DNA from: CAYPOY01 sp964412395
Lineage (GTDB): Bacteria > Chloroflexota > Anaerolineae > B4-G1
NCBI GenBank assembly: GCA_964412395.1
Contig: CAYPOY010000030.1
Coordinates: 1 to 25,826, forward strand
DNA length: 25,826 nt
Direction of reading: 5' to 3'
Of this stretch, positions 1 through 6,761 are shown one piece after another (position 1 is the first letter of the stretch; each line of letters opens with the position of its first letter). The position numbers and the translations under genes are program-made. Under the pieces are notes generated by a model. The model did no database searches. It saw only the letters and a list, made by a program, of their open reading frames with translations, and was not told the DNA's origin.

Positions 1-1
1 G

Positions 2-367
2 ATGACCATCGCGCGCATCCGCGCAAGCGAAGTCCGCAACCGGATCGGCGACATTCTGGCCCGGGTACGGTATGGGGGGGAACACATGGTGGTGGAGCGA
101 CGCGGGCAGCCAGTGGCGGTCATCATCGGCATTGAGGAGATCGCCGCCCAGGCTCACCTGCGCATCGTCCGCCGCTACCTGGAGGGCAGTCTGGAGCGCC
201 GTCCCAGCGACCTGGAACTGTGTGCCTGGATCCGCTTCTGCTACCGCCGCGAGTTCTACGCCGAGGCAGTAGCCTTCTTCCCCTACGTGGACGAGACCCG
301 CGTGGACCCCGAGGAGTACCGCCGGGTGCGCGAGATCGTGGAGGTGTGTCGGTTGAGGAGCGATTAG
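2..367 (+). CDS. Phd/YefM-type antitoxin-like protein, possibly cut at its 5' end
   Basis: The first 50 or so residues (IRASEVRNRIGDILARV, then VVERRGQPVAVII) match the DNA-binding fold of Phd/YefM antitoxins, which repress their own operon and neutralise a partner toxin. An ATG lies at the second base of the window, so the true start may be further upstream. The protein is 121 residues, longer than the usual 75-90. The extra C-terminal half (about residues 55-121) is rich in Arg and Glu, is probably helical and is not a domain I recognise. No toxin gene follows: the next gene is convergent and unrelated. A partner could lie upstream outside the window, or this may be an orphan regulator. Family assignment is good; function as an antitoxin is inference. 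Confidence 0.7.
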   Translation: MTIARIRASEVRNRIGDILARVRYGGEHMVVERRGQPVAVIIGIEEIAAQAHLRIVRRYLEGSLERRPSDLELCAWIRFCYRREFYAEAVAFFPYVDETRVDPEEYRRVREIVEVCRLRSD

Positions 368-398
368 ACTGATTATCCTTCAGTGTCTTCACTCTCAT

Positions 399-2222
399 TC
401 AGTGCTTCAGTGGTTCCATCTGCCCACCCCGTTCGATGTACTCCAGCGACTGGTGGCGGAAGTAGGTGTTGTACAACTCGGCGTAGTGACCACCCTGGGC
501 CAGCAGCCCCTGGTGGTCTCCCTCCTCAATGATGCGCCCGTCGCGAATGACGATGATGCGGTCGGCGTGCCTGACGGTGGAAAGGCGGTGGGCGATGACG
601 ATGGAGGTGCGGCCCCGCATCACCGTCTCCAGCCCCTCCTGGATCAGCGCCTCGGTGAAGGGGTCCACGCTGGCGGTGGCTTCGTCGAGGATGAAGATAG
701 CGGGGGCTTGCAGAATCACCCGCGCCAGTGCGACCAGTTGTCGCTGGCCCATTGAGAGCCGCGCCCCCCGCTCCCCCACGTCCGTCTGCAGGCCGTTGGG
801 CAGGTCATTCAGCCAGTCACCGCCGCCCACCTGTCGGGCCGCCTCCTCAACCTCAACGTCGCTCGCCTCGGGCTTGCCGTAGCGGACGTTGTCCCCCACC
901 GTGCCGGAGAAGAGAAAGGGCGACTGGGGCACGATCCCCAACTGTCGCCGGTACTGAGCCAGGGCAAAGGCGCGGATGTCCTGCCCGTCCACCAGAATCT
1001 GCCCGGACTGGAACTCGTAGAAGCGTACGATCAGCCGCGCCACGCTGGTCTTGCCCGCGCCGGTGTGGCCCACCAGCGCCACGCTCTCCCCCGGCCTGAC
1101 GGTCAGCGAAAAGTCGGGTAGCACCACCTCGTCGCCGGTGTAGGAGAAGGTCACGTCGCGAAACTCGACCCGGCCTTTCAACTCCGGCACCGGCCTGCTC
1201 TCGGTCTGGACGACCCTGGACTTGGCGTCCATCAGCGCAAAGACCCGCTCGGCGGCCGAGAGGCCATCCTGGAACTGGCTCCAGAAGGAGGCGATGCTGA
1301 CCATCGGGAACCAGAAGTAGCCCATCGCCTGGATGAAGAGGAACCACTCGCCCGGCGAGATGGTCCCTTGCAACACGTTGCGCCCGCCGGAGTAGAGGAC
1401 GACCGCCAGGGCGATGCCGAAGGTGCCCCCCAGGACAGGGAAGATGGACACAAACGTCAGCCCGCGCACCAGGTTGACCTTGTATGTCTGCCGGTTCAAC
1501 GCGGCGAACTCGTCGTACATCGTCGCTTCCTGGCGGAAGGACTTGGCGACCGCGATGCCGCTGACCGATTCCTGGATGTTAGCGTTGACCTGGGCCAGGA
1601 TGCGGCGAGCGTTCTGCGTGACCCGGCGGGCGAAGCGGCGGAAACTCAGCGCCAGCACGACGACGAAGGGGCTCATCGCCAGCATCAGGAGCGTCAACCC
1701 CGGCTGGATGGTGAGCAGGACGACCATCATGATGAGTACCACCAGCACCCGACTCAACAGGTTCATCGTCAGGTCCACGACGTTGGCAAAGTCCCGTGTG
1801 TCGGAGGTGACGCGGCTGACGATCTTGCCGGTGGGGTGCTCATCGAAGAAGGAGAGGTCGCGCCGGACGACGGCATTGAAGACGTCCTCGCGCAGTTGCA
1901 ACACCACGTCACCAATAGCGCGGGCGGAGAAGGTCTGGCGAATAAAGTTGAACAGCCAGGAGAACAATCGCAGCCCCAGGATGCCGGTCACCAGCAGGAT
2001 CAGCAGGTGTGTGGTCGGGTTCACCAGCAGCCGGTCTAAGCCCTGCGAGATGAGGATCGGCACACCGGTGTCGAGCAGCGAGCCCAGAGCGATCATCAGG
2101 GCGACGACGAGCATGGGGCGCAATTGCGGGCGGAAGTAGCCCACGATGCGGCGCACGAGTTCGACGTCGCCGTATTCCCGGTCGTAGGATTCGGTGTCGA
2201 GGCCGTCCAGAATAAAGGCCAT
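399..2222 (-). CDS. ABC exporter subunit, permease fused to ATPase (consensus catalytic site)
   Basis: This 607-residue half-transporter has about six membrane helices (roughly residues 25-320) followed by a nucleotide-binding domain. The Walker A motif GHTGAGKTS is near residue 384, the signature near 490, Walker B IFILDEAT near 508 and the switch histidine in IAHRLST. Walker B keeps the catalytic glutamate, but the signature reads LSMGQ instead of LSGGQ. The upstream gene has the opposite pattern, so the two should form a heterodimeric exporter like the BmrCD or TM287/288 type, with one active and one degenerate ATP site. Such proteins export drugs, lipids or peptides from the cytoplasm; the substrate cannot be read here. 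The ATG at 2222 is only 6 bases after the upstream stop, and its ribosome binding site (GAGGG) comes from a palindromic repeat. Confidence 0.93.
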   Translation of the reverse strand: MAFILDGLDTESYDREYGDVELVRRIVGYFRPQLRPMLVVALMIALGSLLDTGVPILISQGLDRLLVNPTTHLLILLVTGILGLRLFSWLFNFIRQTFSARAIGDVVLQLREDVFNAVVRRDLSFFDEHPTGKIVSRVTSDTRDFANVVDLTMNLLSRVLVVLIMMVVLLTIQPGLTLLMLAMSPFVVVLALSFRRFARRVTQNARRILAQVNANIQESVSGIAVAKSFRQEATMYDEFAALNRQTYKVNLVRGLTFVSIFPVLGGTFGIALAVVLYSGGRNVLQGTISPGEWFLFIQAMGYFWFPMVSIASFWSQFQDGLSAAERVFALMDAKSRVVQTESRPVPELKGRVEFRDVTFSYTGDEVVLPDFSLTVRPGESVALVGHTGAGKTSVARLIVRFYEFQSGQILVDGQDIRAFALAQYRRQLGIVPQSPFLFSGTVGDNVRYGKPEASDVEVEEAARQVGGGDWLNDLPNGLQTDVGERGARLSMGQRQLVALARVILQAPAIFILDEATASVDPFTEALIQEGLETVMRGRTSIVIAHRLSTVRHADRIIVIRDGRIIEEGDHQGLLAQGGHYAELYNTYFRHQSLEYIERGGQMEPLKH

Positions 2223-2224
2223 TG

Positions 2225-2266
2225 GCCCTCACCCCCCGGCCCCCTCTCCCAGTGGGAGAGGGGGAG
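2225..2266. repeat. Palindromic repeat spanning the ABC gene junction
   Basis: Positions 2240-2250 (CCCCCTCTCCC) and 2254-2264 form a perfect 11-bp stem with a 3-base loop, beside a C-run/GGCC block at 2226-2239. The same style of element occurs at 12131-12206. It encodes the C-terminus of the upstream transporter, contains its TGA stop and supplies the GAGGG used by the downstream start codon. Such GC-rich hairpins are frequent in Chloroflexota intergenic DNA. Confidence 0.75.
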
Positions 2267-4109
2267 TCCGCAGCGGCGGCAGTGCGACGTCGTAGCGGGC
2301 GAAGATGCGGCGGTACGGTTCGCAGCGGGCCAGCAACTCGTCGTGCATGCCCTCGTCCACCAGTTCGCCCCGGCGCAGGACCAGGATGCGGTCGGCCCAG
2401 CGGATCTGCGAGAGGCGGTGGGTGATGATGAAGGTGGTGCGCCCCTGCTGGACAGTGCGCATCGCCCGCTGGATCTGGTCCTCGGTGGCGCTGTCTATCG
2501 CACTCGTCGAGTCGTCGAGGATCAGGATGCGCGGGTCGGCCAGAAAAGCGCGGGCGATGGCGATCCGCTGCCGCTGCCCGCCGGAGAGGGTCACGCCGCG
2601 CTCGCCCACCTCCGACTCGTATCCCTCAGGGAAGCCGGCGATGAATTCGTGGGCCTGCGCCTGACGGGCACAGGACTCGATCTCCTCCACACTGGCCTGC
2701 TGCCCGGCGCCGAAGGCGATGTTTTCGGCGATGGAGCGGGAGAAGAGAAAGACGTCCTGTTCAATGGCCGAAATCTGCGAACGCAGAGATTCAAGTCTCC
2801 AATCGCGCACGTCCACGCCATCCACCAGGATGCGGCCCTCGGTCACGTCGTAGATGCGATCAATCAGCCGGGTGAGGGTCGTCTTGCCGGAGCCGGTCTG
2901 CCCGACGATGGCGATGGTCTCGCCGGGACGGGCGTGGAAACTGACGCTCGTGAGCACCGGCTTGTCGTCGTAGCCGAAACTGACGTTCTCGAATACTACG
3001 CCACCCCGGATCGGCTTGGCCACGCCGGCATCGTTCTCGTCCAGTTCGGTCTCGGTGTTGAGCACCGCCAGGATGCGGGCGGCGCTGGACACCCCCATCT
3101 GCACCAGGGTAAACGTGAAGAGCGAAAGGAAGGTGGGGAAGCGCAACAGGCCGAGCAGGCCGACGTAGGCGACGATGTCACCGGCGGTCAGCGCCCCCTT
3201 CTGGAAGAGGAGCAGCACCTGGAGGATGCCGCCAGCGAAGGCGAAAGCGTAGATGAGGAAGGGGAGGTAGCGTGCCTGGATCTCGCCCCGCCGCACGAAG
3301 AGGTCGCGGAACCCGCGGGCGTCGCGGGCGAACTTGCGCTGCTCCTGGCGTTCCTGCGCGTTTGCTTTGATCACCTCGATGCCGGAGATTGCCTCGGCCA
3401 GGCCAGCGTTCATCGTGCCGAACTGCTGGCGCAGCGCGCCGGAGACAGGGTTGAGTTCGTGGGTGTAGTGGCACAGCGTGACGGCAAAGAGCGCGACGTA
3501 GACGAGCGGCACGAGCAGCAGTTCGGTCTGCAGCATCCCGATAGCGACGATGGGCACCACCAGTCCCATCAGCGAGTCGAAGGTCAGGTTGACGCCGGGG
3601 CTGAGCATCAGATTGAGTTGGTGCACGTCGTTGGTGGCGCGTGCCATCAGGTCGCCGACGCGCTGGCGGCTGTGGAAGGTGAGGCTCTTGCCGAGGAGGC
3701 TGACGTAGAGTTCGTCGCGCGCGTCCCGCTCCACACGCTGGGCCAGGAATTCCACCGCCGCGTTGCAGACCAGGGTGAGCAGCCCCTGGCCGATGCGGGT
3801 GCCCAGCACGCCCAGCGCGATCCATAGCAATGTTCGCGGGGCGGCTCCCAGGCCGAACCATTCGAAGGGCGGCCCTTCGACTTCGCTCAGGACAGGCCCC
3901 TCGGCCGGGCTCAGCAGGCTGAGGACGCAGTCGAAGGCTCGCCCGGGCAGCACGCGGGACCAGGACGCCAGCGCGCTGGACAGGATGCTGGTCAGCACCA
4001 TCCCCAGCGGCAGGAGCGGGTAACGTAGGACGTGCGAGAGGATCCAGCGCCCGGGGCTGGTGCGGTTGTAGCGGTATTCGGTGGTGGGGGTGAATTCTCG
4101 CTTGGTCAG
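2229..4109 (-). CDS. ABC exporter subunit, permease fused to ATPase (degenerate catalytic site), probable CTG start
   Basis: This is the partner half-transporter: six helices, then an ATPase domain with Walker A GQTGSGKTT (about residue 400), canonical signature LSGGQRQR and Walker B ILILDDSTS, where aspartate replaces the catalytic glutamate. The first in-frame ATG (4001) would delete a typical N-terminal stretch containing REFTPTTEYRYNRTSPGRW. The frame is open up to a stop at 4155-4157 and contains no ATG, GTG or TTG there. The CTG at 4109 has AGGAG exactly six bases upstream, so I take it as the start, giving 626 residues. A consensus promoter lies at 4200-4228. The last residues (PPLPLGEGAGG) are encoded by a dispersed palindromic repeat, and a second repeat is embedded near residues 70-80. 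Family is certain; the start is inference. Confidence 0.88.
   Translation of the reverse strand: MTKREFTPTTEYRYNRTSPGRWILSHVLRYPLLPLGMVLTSILSSALASWSRVLPGRAFDCVLSLLSPAEGPVLSEVEGPPFEWFGLGAAPRTLLWIALGVLGTRIGQGLLTLVCNAAVEFLAQRVERDARDELYVSLLGKSLTFHSRQRVGDLMARATNDVHQLNLMLSPGVNLTFDSLMGLVVPIVAIGMLQTELLLVPLVYVALFAVTLCHYTHELNPVSGALRQQFGTMNAGLAEAISGIEVIKANAQERQEQRKFARDARGFRDLFVRRGEIQARYLPFLIYAFAFAGGILQVLLLFQKGALTAGDIVAYVGLLGLLRFPTFLSLFTFTLVQMGVSSAARILAVLNTETELDENDAGVAKPIRGGVVFENVSFGYDDKPVLTSVSFHARPGETIAIVGQTGSGKTTLTRLIDRIYDVTEGRILVDGVDVRDWRLESLRSQISAIEQDVFLFSRSIAENIAFGAGQQASVEEIESCARQAQAHEFIAGFPEGYESEVGERGVTLSGGQRQRIAIARAFLADPRILILDDSTSAIDSATEDQIQRAMRTVQQGRTTFIITHRLSQIRWADRILVLRRGELVDEGMHDELLARCEPYRRIFARYDVALPPLRTPPLPLGEGAGG
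3873..3896. repeat. Dispersed repeat unit inside the ABC transporter gene
   Basis: The 24-base segment beginning CCCTTCGACTTCGCTCAG is the reverse complement of a segment at 17184-17207, apart from a few mismatches. It is translated within the transporter as part of a non-conserved loop (SPAEGPVLSEVEG). I recognise this as a common dispersed repeat of Chloroflexota-like genomes that often appears translated in predicted proteins. Confidence 0.6.
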
Positions 4110-4199
4110 GGCGGTCTCCTGGGCGGGCCGCGCCGCCGTGAAGTAGAGGCGCGGTCACCACGCCCCTACAGGGCGGTGGCCCGATTTGCTGATGGAGGA

Positions 4200-4228
4200 A
4201 GTATAACGGAAAGTGGGGATTGAGGCAA
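4200..4228 (-). promoter_or_regulatory. Sigma-70 promoter of the ABC exporter operon
   Basis: On the minus strand TTGCCT (4228-4223) and TATACT (4205-4200) are separated by 17 bases. The expected start is near 4193, giving a leader of about 85 bases before the CTG codon. The leader contains an imperfect hairpin at 4155-4180 (CACCACGCCC / GGGCGGTG). Confidence 0.65.
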
Positions 4229-4519
4229 GGGGGAGGGGCGGCGCGCGCGGGGGAGCGCCGGGGTCTCAACGTGACGACAGCGATAGCGACCCGCTTGGGA
4301 TGCGACGTGCTGACGGAAGCCAGGCCACCGTGCCATTGGGGCCGGAGACGGCGGCGCGGGCGGTGGCTTCGCTTGAGGGGGAAAGTCAGGCGTAGAGCCC
4401 CTGACCAACCCTAGTGCGGCACAAACGAAGCCCGGTGCGAAGTAGAGCACCGGGCGACACTCTCAGCGAGCCGCTGCACTCACGAGAAGAACGAGCCGCC
4501 GCCGCCAATCGGGGCTTTG
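4229..4519. other. GC-rich intergenic stretch
   Basis: I see no convincing gene here. Short frames exist on both strands but have no recognisable protein features and are dominated by Pro, Arg and Ala. The stretch holds two short hairpins (4385-4405 and 4430-4455) downstream of the minus-strand hypothetical gene. Confidence 0.4.
4430..4455 (-). terminator. Hairpin downstream of the small hypothetical gene
   Basis: GCCCGGTGC (4430-4438) and GCACCGGGC (4447-4455) form a perfect 9-bp stem with an 8-base loop. On the minus strand it is followed by a modest T-rich tail (TTCGTTT). It lies about 65 bases beyond the stop of the gene at 4520-4885 and could terminate it. Confidence 0.45.
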
Positions 4520-4885
4520 TTAGCTCAGCGTCATGAGTCGCACGCCTTTTGAAGCAAGTCTGCGAATCAATGTCTGGCGGAGGTGTCTCGGTATGATTCC
4601 CCACTTTCCAGCGGTTCGGCCAAAGAGAAAAGTGTCAACAACAGCTTGAGTGCCAGTGGTTTCCTCGTAAGCATCAATGGCGTATGTCCCATATTGAAGG
4701 CGAACCTGACACAGCAATGCTCGTTTGCCTTTCCAGTCTACCGGTTTAGGGACCAGACCATATTCGGGTCTCATAATCGCCAACTGTCCCCTGAATTTAT
4801 TATGGTATGGCCTCTCGTTTTGCCAGATCGGCCATCTGCTGATAGAGATGCGCACACCTCCCCCTTTACTTTTAACGGCAGGCAA
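4520..4885 (-). CDS. Hypothetical protein, about 121 residues
   Basis: I do not recognise this protein. From a TTG at 4885 it reads 121 residues and looks like a compact soluble domain with mixed composition. Features include WKGKRALLCQVRLQYGTYAI in the middle and a basic C-terminal helix (PRHLRQTLIRRLASKG). No catalytic motif is obvious. The start is uncertain: the TTG lacks a well-spaced ribosome binding site, and the frame is open back to 4940 with only a CTG as an alternative. The base composition is visibly lower in GC than the flanking genes, which suggests recent acquisition or a non-coding remnant. An overlapping plus-strand frame at 4583-4963 is less protein-like. It stands alone between the ABC exporter and the MFS gene. 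Confidence 0.4.
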   Translation of the reverse strand: MPAVKSKGGGVRISISRWPIWQNERPYHNKFRGQLAIMRPEYGLVPKPVDWKGKRALLCQVRLQYGTYAIDAYEETTGTQAVVDTFLFGRTAGKWGIIPRHLRQTLIRRLASKGVRLMTLS

Positions 4886-4992
4886 ATCATCGAGGCCATG
4901 CTCCCCACGAGGTTTTTGGCAGCCGGCGGCAGGCAGAGATCAACAGGCCTCTCCTATGGGTAACATTCGTTTGCGACGTGGTACGTTATTGT

Positions 4993-6444
4993 TCATAAGG
5001 AAGTCTCCTCCTGTCCATCTCTCCACACCTCCCGCACCCGGATCAGAACAACGGCAGAGAGGAGAAAGAGTGCGGCGTAGATGGCGAAGATCAATAGATA
5101 CCCCAGGCCCGGTGATTGAGGGATGTGGACAGTGAAGTAATCGGCTATGGGCCCCCCGATGTAGGCCCCCACTGCCCCAGCGCCTGCCCCGGCCAGGTTG
5201 GAGATGCCCAGGTAGCGTCCGGCCTCCTCTTTAGGCACTACGTCTGTTCCCAGCGCCCAGTTGGTGGTGAAGAACATTCCAGTGGCGGCACCGATGATGC
5301 ACCCGCCCGCGTATATCACGATCATGCTGGGGGCCAGGACGAGCACCAGTGCGCCTGCCGCTGCTGTAATACCGCTGAGTGCCACCAGTCGCTTGCGCCC
5401 AATCCGGTCGGCGAGCCAACCGCTCGGCAGGGCACACAGCAGGATCAGGATGCCAACCACCATCATCAGTTGCGAGGCCGGGCCTGCGGCCGCCTCGCCC
5501 TTCAGACCCAGCCGAGCCTGCAGGAAATAAACTGCGAAGCCGGCGAGGTTATTAACTCCGACGAGAAAGGCCAGCCGGTTGACCACCCACCAGGTGAAGG
5601 AGGGATGACGACGTGCCTCCTCGCCGCCGATGCTGATGCGCACGCTGGCCCACACGCCTGCGACAACAGCAGCGCCCATCGCCAGCAGTCCCGTGACTCC
5701 CATCACGATCAAGAGTGTGGGTACTGAGTCTATGCCGTTGAGAAGTTTGCTGATTCCCTTGACAATCTCTCCCAGACCTAGAATGACGACCATAAAGACC
5801 AGTGTCATCGCCACGATGCGTCCGAACGGTTTCCAGTCCAGACGTCCGGGAGGTTCATGCCGCGGTTCTTCATGCACGAACATAGTGACGGCCATGCTCA
5901 GGAACAGGATACCGATCGCTACCAGGATACCGGCCCACATCTGTCCTGCTGCAATCAGCTTGCCGACGGTGAAGGCGACGATGATGACCGGTAAGAGTTC
6001 CATGATAGACTTCACACCGGAGAAGCGACCACGGCGGTCTTCCGGCACCAGGTCGGGAATCAGTCCCTGCTCTGCAGCGTGGGCAATGTTGGATGCGATT
6101 TGCGAGAGCACCACCGCTCCGAACAGAAACCAGTAGTCGGGAGAGTACCCGATGGCGATGATGCACGCCATGTTTAGCAGCGTGCCCACCAGGATGAATG
6201 GACGCCGCCGTCCCCAGCGCAGGGTGCTGCGGTCCGAGAGCATACCCATCAATGCCTGGACCAGCAGGGCGATCATCAGGGTATAGAGGCGCAGGCTACC
6301 AAAGGCGGTGCCTTGCTGCTCGGAACCCACGAACTTCTGTACCAACAGAGGTACGATGAGCCCGTTGCTCTGCGAGATCGTCGTCAGGCCCAGCCAGTAT
6401 ATGTTGATCGTGATATAGTCATACCAGCGGATAATGTGTTTCAT
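4993..6444 (-). CDS. MFS transporter, GPH/SLC45-like
   Basis: This 483-residue membrane protein has about 12 hydrophobic helices and a large central loop. The first cytoplasmic loop (near residues 67-84) carries SDRSTLRWGRRRPFI, a form typical of sugar-transporting GPH/SLC45-like members of the major facilitator superfamily. The second half has the equivalent LADRIGRKRL near residue 343. The substrate is not evident. I chose the ATG at 6444 because it is preceded by a purine-rich site (GGGGA, six bases upstream) and begins a typical N-terminus (MKHIIRWYDY). The frame stays open to 7443, but that extension is only the shadow of the upstream genes. It is the last gene of the apparent operon that starts at 9207, separated from the ferredoxin by a strong palindrome that may lower or uncouple its expression. 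Confidence 0.87.
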   Translation of the reverse strand: MKHIIRWYDYITINIYWLGLTTISQSNGLIVPLLVQKFVGSEQQGTAFGSLRLYTLMIALLVQALMGMLSDRSTLRWGRRRPFILVGTLLNMACIIAIGYSPDYWFLFGAVVLSQIASNIAHAAEQGLIPDLVPEDRRGRFSGVKSIMELLPVIIVAFTVGKLIAAGQMWAGILVAIGILFLSMAVTMFVHEEPRHEPPGRLDWKPFGRIVAMTLVFMVVILGLGEIVKGISKLLNGIDSVPTLLIVMGVTGLLAMGAAVVAGVWASVRISIGGEEARRHPSFTWWVVNRLAFLVGVNNLAGFAVYFLQARLGLKGEAAAGPASQLMMVVGILILLCALPSGWLADRIGRKRLVALSGITAAAGALVLVLAPSMIVIYAGGCIIGAATGMFFTTNWALGTDVVPKEEAGRYLGISNLAGAGAGAVGAYIGGPIADYFTVHIPQSPGLGYLLIFAIYAALFLLSAVVLIRVREVWRDGQEETSL

Positions 6445-6479
6445 CGTTCGTCCCCTTCCTCTCCAATGTGCGCAATAAC

Positions 6480-6752
6480 TCAGACCCTTCGGGTTTCGGA
6501 AAACCCGAAGGGTCTCCGCAGTTCGATTGCTTCTCCTGGACATTGTAACACGCAGGCGCCGCAGGCGATGCATCGGTGCATGTCCTGAAAGACTGCCTTG
6601 TGATGCTCCCGGTCCAACGCCCAGCAGCCCACCGGGCAGACTTCGTAGCAGGTCCAATCGCCCACACAGCGCTCGGGGTCGAAGTGGATGCGCAAGTAGC
6701 GCAGCTTGCGGGCCAACTCTACGTGTTCGAGCAGCGATTCCCGGAAACTCAT
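6480..6752 (-). CDS. HgcB-like two-cluster ferredoxin
   Basis: This 90-residue ferredoxin has two cluster-binding motifs. The second is canonical (C61, C64, C67, C71-Pro, in CIACGACVLQCP). The first is CVGDWTCYEVCP, where the second ligand position is Asp32 instead of Cys. The same substitution is known from Pyrococcus furiosus ferredoxin, where the cluster is more labile and redox-tunable. An extra Cys43 follows. The gene starts 9 bases after the stop of the HgcA-like fusion, so they should be co-translated partners, with the ferredoxin supplying electrons to reduce the corrinoid cobalt. Unlike HgcB it has no C-terminal vicinal cysteine pair; its last residues (PFGFSETRRV) are encoded by a palindromic repeat. 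The assignment as ferredoxin is firm; the HgcB relation rests on context. Confidence 0.85.
   Translation of the reverse strand: MSFRESLLEHVELARKLRYLRIHFDPERCVGDWTCYEVCPVGCWALDREHHKAVFQDMHRCIACGACVLQCPGEAIELRRPFGFSETRRV
6482..6515. repeat. Perfect 15-bp palindrome at the end of the ferredoxin gene
   Basis: AGACCCTTCGGGTTT (6482-6496) pairs perfectly with AAACCCGAAGGGTCT (6501-6515) around a 4-base loop. It overlaps the ferredoxin stop codon and encodes that protein's last 11 or so residues, ending about 40 bases before the MFS start codon. It could act as an attenuator or processing site between the two genes. I believe this sequence is a multicopy repeat in related genomes, but only one copy is in this window. 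Confidence 0.8.
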
Positions 6753-6761
6753 TCCACCGAC

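Noticed and set aside
2124..3827. 567-residue plus-strand frame opposite the ABC exporter genes
   Set aside because: Composition (His, Asp, Gly, Gln-rich) is that of an antisense shadow of a high-GC gene, and the minus strand encodes an unmistakable ABC transporter.
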